Assembly: GCA_050735975.1 (NCBI GenBank)
Contig: JBOHVS010000111.1
Coordinates: forward strand, 1-7,897
Origin: DATMBL01 sp050735975
Lineage (GTDB): Bacteria; Desulfobacterota; Binatia; UBA9968
Length of the DNA: 7,897 nucleotides
Direction: 5' to 3'
Shown here in pieces: positions 6,294-7,897 of the stretch. Both the position numbers and the translations under genes were made by a program. Every line of letters begins with the position of its first letter. Within the stretch, counting starts at the first letter, position 1. Below the pieces are notes generated by a model, which was not told the DNA's origin, did no database searches, and worked only from the letters and a program-made list of their open reading frames with translations.

Positions 6294-6561
6294 GATTAAA
6301 GTTTTCGCAGCTCGCGCAAATTTTCCAACGACGTTCGGCATTGGACGAAAAACACTTTTAACCACGAAGAGCGCGAAGGTCACGAAGAGCAGGGAAGACC
6401 AAGGGATTACTCTCGCGCCAAGCATGTTCTGAGCAACGTCGAAGGGACGCCAAGGACGCCAAGTTCGGAATCTTTTCTTCGCCGCCTTTGCGCGAAAAAT
6501 CTTCCTTCGTGCTCTTCGTGTGCTTCGTGGTCGAAATTCTTATTTTTGGGTTGCGGCCGGC
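6294..6561. other. Convergent intergenic region
   Basis: This 268-bp gap lies between the 3' ends of the SH3b gene and proC. I see no credible gene in it. Its main content is the inverted-repeat element at 6361-6531. A weak hairpin CGC/GCG near 6305-6315, followed by a short T run (6321-6324), might help end transcription from the left but is too small to call a terminator. No separate terminator for proC was recognised on the other strand. Confidence 0.6.
6361..6531. repeat. CACGAAG-type intergenic inverted-repeat element built from 9-nt units
   Basis: The left arm has CACGAAG at 6363-6369, a variant CGCGAAG at 6372-6378 and CACGAAG at 6381-6387, an exact 9-nt period. The right arm has the complement CTTCGTG at 6505-6511, 6514-6520 and 6523-6529, again with 9-nt spacing, and both outer ends share ACCACGAAG. 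A second dyad is nested inside: GACGCCAAG repeated twice at 6446-6463 faces an imperfect complement at 6477-6494, matching at 12 of 18 positions around a 13-nt loop. Transcribed from either side it would fold into a long imperfect hairpin. Similar CACGAAG-rich intergenic elements are familiar from several environmental phyla, but I know of no settled function. It carries no protein gene. Confidence 0.75.
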
Positions 6562-7374
6562 TCATGGTTTCCCCAGTTCCTGCGACCGGCGAGTAGCGCT
6601 CACGACCGCGTCCATCACGGCCCCTCTAAAACCCTTCTTTTCCAGGGCATAAAGTCCGGCGATGGTCGTCCCTCCCGGTGAGGTAACCTCGTCCTTGAGT
6701 TCCGCGAGATGCTTCGGGCTTTCGAGCGCCATGCGAGCGGACCCGTAAACGGTCTGCAGCGCCAGCTTAAGCGCCACCTCGCGGGAGAGGCCGGCCTGGA
6801 CTCCGCCGTCGGCCAAGGATTCCATAAAGAGAAACACATAGGCCGGCCCACTTCCGCTGAGACCGGTCACGGCGTCCAAATCCTTTTCTTCCACCCGTGA
6901 GGCGACTCCGAAACTATTGAGAATTGACCCGACCTTTTCCAGGTCCGTCGCCGTTGCGTGGATCCCGCCCGCGTAGCAAGATGCCCCCGCTCCAACCACG
7001 CACGGAATATTCGGCATCACTCTCACCACGCGCGAGCCTCGTTCCAGATTCGTCTCAATCCGCGACAGAGGAACGCCGGCCGCGACTGAGATTAGCAACT
7101 TTGTATTGGCCAGTTTCTTCGCGATTTCCTTGACCACCGAATCGATGATCTGGGGCTTCACCGCAATGATTACGATATTTGCAAATTCGCATACCTCGCG
7201 GTTGTTCGGTGTCACTTTGATGCCGAGCTCCGTTGCGATGGCTTCGCGCAATGCGTCGCTAACATCACTCGCCATGACTTGGTCTTTAGATACCAGACCG
7301 GCTCGAATCATTCCCCGCACGATCGCGGAACCGATTTTCCCTGCGCCGATGACTCCGATCTTTTCTCTCAGCAT
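6562..7374 (-). CDS. proC: Pyrroline-5-carboxylate reductase
   Basis: This cytoplasmic enzyme reduces 1-pyrroline-5-carboxylate to L-proline with NAD(P)H, the last step of proline biosynthesis. The 270 residues match the normal family length. The N-terminus has the Rossmann dinucleotide motif G10-A-G12-K-I-G15, followed by the conserved IIAVKPQ (69-75), ISVAAGVP (95-102) and RVMPNIPC (118-125) segments. The C-terminal dimerisation and active-site helices carry TGLSGSGPAYVFLFMESLAD (170-189). The P5CR signature ELKDEVTSPGGTTIAGLYAL lies at 225-244. The ATG at 7374 has AAGGAG eight bases upstream, and the gene ends with TGA. No usual neighbour such as yggS or proA/proB is visible. Transcription probably starts from its own promoter, since a hairpin follows the TPR gene upstream. 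Confidence 0.97.
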   Translation of the reverse strand: MLREKIGVIGAGKIGSAIVRGMIRAGLVSKDQVMASDVSDALREAIATELGIKVTPNNREVCEFANIVIIAVKPQIIDSVVKEIAKKLANTKLLISVAAGVPLSRIETNLERGSRVVRVMPNIPCVVGAGASCYAGGIHATATDLEKVGSILNSFGVASRVEEKDLDAVTGLSGSGPAYVFLFMESLADGGVQAGLSREVALKLALQTVYGSARMALESPKHLAELKDEVTSPGGTTIAGLYALEKKGFRGAVMDAVVSATRRSQELGKP

Positions 7375-7399
7375 CTGCTTCTCTCCTTGTAGATTGCCC

Positions 7400-7428
7400 A
7401 GGATAAATGTTTACACCGATGTCTGCAA
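7400..7428 (-). promoter_or_regulatory. Candidate proC promoter
   Basis: On the minus strand TTGCAG (7428-7423) and TATCCT (7405-7400) are separated by 17 bp. Transcription would start near 7393, leaving a leader of about 19 nt that contains the AAGGAG before proC. It sits just after a terminator-like hairpin, where a promoter would be expected. The hexamers are only partial consensus matches. Confidence 0.33.
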
Positions 7429-7431
7429 AGA

Positions 7432-7478
7432 CCAAAACTAAAAGAGCGCCCTGACCTTTCTGCCAAGAGCGCTCCTCT
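7432..7478 (-). terminator. Probable intrinsic terminator of the TPR gene
   Basis: Read on the minus strand, AGAGGAGCGC (7478-7469) can pair with GCGCTCTTTT (7449-7440). This gives six Watson-Crick pairs at the loop end and four more, two of them G-U wobbles. The loop is about 19 nt, and the run TTTTAGTTTT leads out of the stem. The position, 30 bases after the TPR stop and before proC, suits a terminator. The long loop lowers certainty. Confidence 0.5.
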
Positions 7479-7507
7479 TAGAAATATAACAATCAGCTCT
7501 TCCGTGC

Positions 7508-7897
7508 TTAGTACTTCTTACCCATTTCTTGCAGCCCTCTCCATGCGTCGGTGTCGTCGGGACTGAAGGCAAGCACTTCGCGGTATTTCCGCTCAGCCTC
7601 TCGAATCTTGCCCATTCTCGCATACGCATATCCCAGCGATCGCCGCCAATCGTTTCTCCGCCGCCTCATCCGCAGCGCCTCTTCGTAAGAGGAAGCCGCT
7701 TGTTGCCAATCGCCTAACTTCACGCAGACCTCGCCCATCTCTGAATGAAGCACCGCCGAATCTTCGCCTTTGGCTTTGGACCTTTCCAGCAAGCCTCTGG
7801 CCTGCTGGAATAGTTTTTTGGCTCCATCCTCGTCTTTCAGCTGCGCGGCTCTGGCCGCGGCGAAACGGCCAAACGCCAACAGTACAGCCGGATGTTC
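7508..7897 (-). CDS. TPR-repeat protein, C-terminal part only (5' end beyond window)
   Basis: The frame is open to the right edge and ends with TAA, showing 129 C-terminal residues and no start; a TTG at 7879 is inside the frame and should not be taken as the initiation codon. Visible residues about 47-80 (LHSEMGEVCVKLGDWQQAAS, then SYEEAL) and 81-114 (WRRSLGYAYARMGKIREAER, then KYREVL and a closing P) fit the 34-residue TPR pattern with small residues at positions 8 and 20. A more degenerate helix pair precedes them (about 7-40), and a short capping helix follows (about 115-129). TPRs mediate protein-protein contacts. The partner, the rest of the protein and its location cannot be judged from this fragment. 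Confidence 0.8.
   Translation of the reverse strand, partial: EHPAVLLAFGRFAAARAAQLKDEDGAKKLFQQARGLLERSKAKGEDSAVLHSEMGEVCVKLGDWQQAASSYEEALRMRRRRNDWRRSLGYAYARMGKIREAERKYREVLAFSPDDTDAWRGLQEMGKKY

Noticed and set aside
6303..6324. Intrinsic terminator right after the SH3b gene
   Set aside because: The stem has only three G/C pairs plus a bulge and A/T pairs, so it is too weak to call. The larger inverted repeat downstream is a better candidate.
6111..6425. A 104-codon minus-strand open frame beginning in the repeat element
   Set aside because: It is antisense to the SH3b gene, and its N-terminal part is translated repeat sequence with no family resemblance.

Overview
The window looks like chromosomal DNA of a Gram-negative (diderm) bacterium. 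It is moderately GC-rich by eye and densely coded, with strong AAGGAGG-type ribosome binding sites. It encodes a lipobox lipoprotein and an AsmA/YdbH-type envelope protein, both of which imply an outer membrane. The phylum cannot be fixed from the sequence. The CACGAAG inverted-repeat element, the Cys-tailed MscL and the overall protein style would suit Verrucomicrobiota or Acidobacteriota, but that is an impression. No tRNA, rRNA, CRISPR, phage or transposase gene was seen.

Layout. Bases 1-1970 (minus strand) hold two mechanosensitive-channel-type genes in tandem: a five-repeat TM_helix/MscS-like membrane protein (474-1970), followed downstream by mscL (1-405, running off the left edge). A very good sigma70-type promoter (TTGACA, 18 bp, TATAAG) drives them from 2072-2043. 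Bases 1971-2219 are the divergent control region. Bases 2220-6293 (plus strand) form a compact three-gene operon: a 971-residue YdbH/AsmA-like protein, a 193-residue lipoprotein joining a YnbE-like N-terminus to a YdbL (DUF1318) domain, and a secreted protein with two SH3b domains. Bases 6294-6561 are a convergent gap filled by an imperfect inverted-repeat element built of 9-nt units. Bases 6562-7374 (minus) are proC. A terminator-like hairpin (7432-7478) separates proC from the 3' end of a TPR protein gene (7508-7897, minus) that runs off the right edge.

How the genes work together. The plus-strand operon corresponds to E. coli ydbH-ynbE-ydbL, whose products form an intermembrane bridge involved in outer-membrane lipid homeostasis. 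Here the lipoprotein and its periplasmic partner appear as one polypeptide, and an SH3b protein is added as a third gene. Next to it, divergently transcribed, are two tension-sensing membrane proteins. The left 6.3 kb is therefore an envelope-integrity neighbourhood. proC (proline synthesis) and the TPR gene appear to be unrelated housekeeping or accessory genes.
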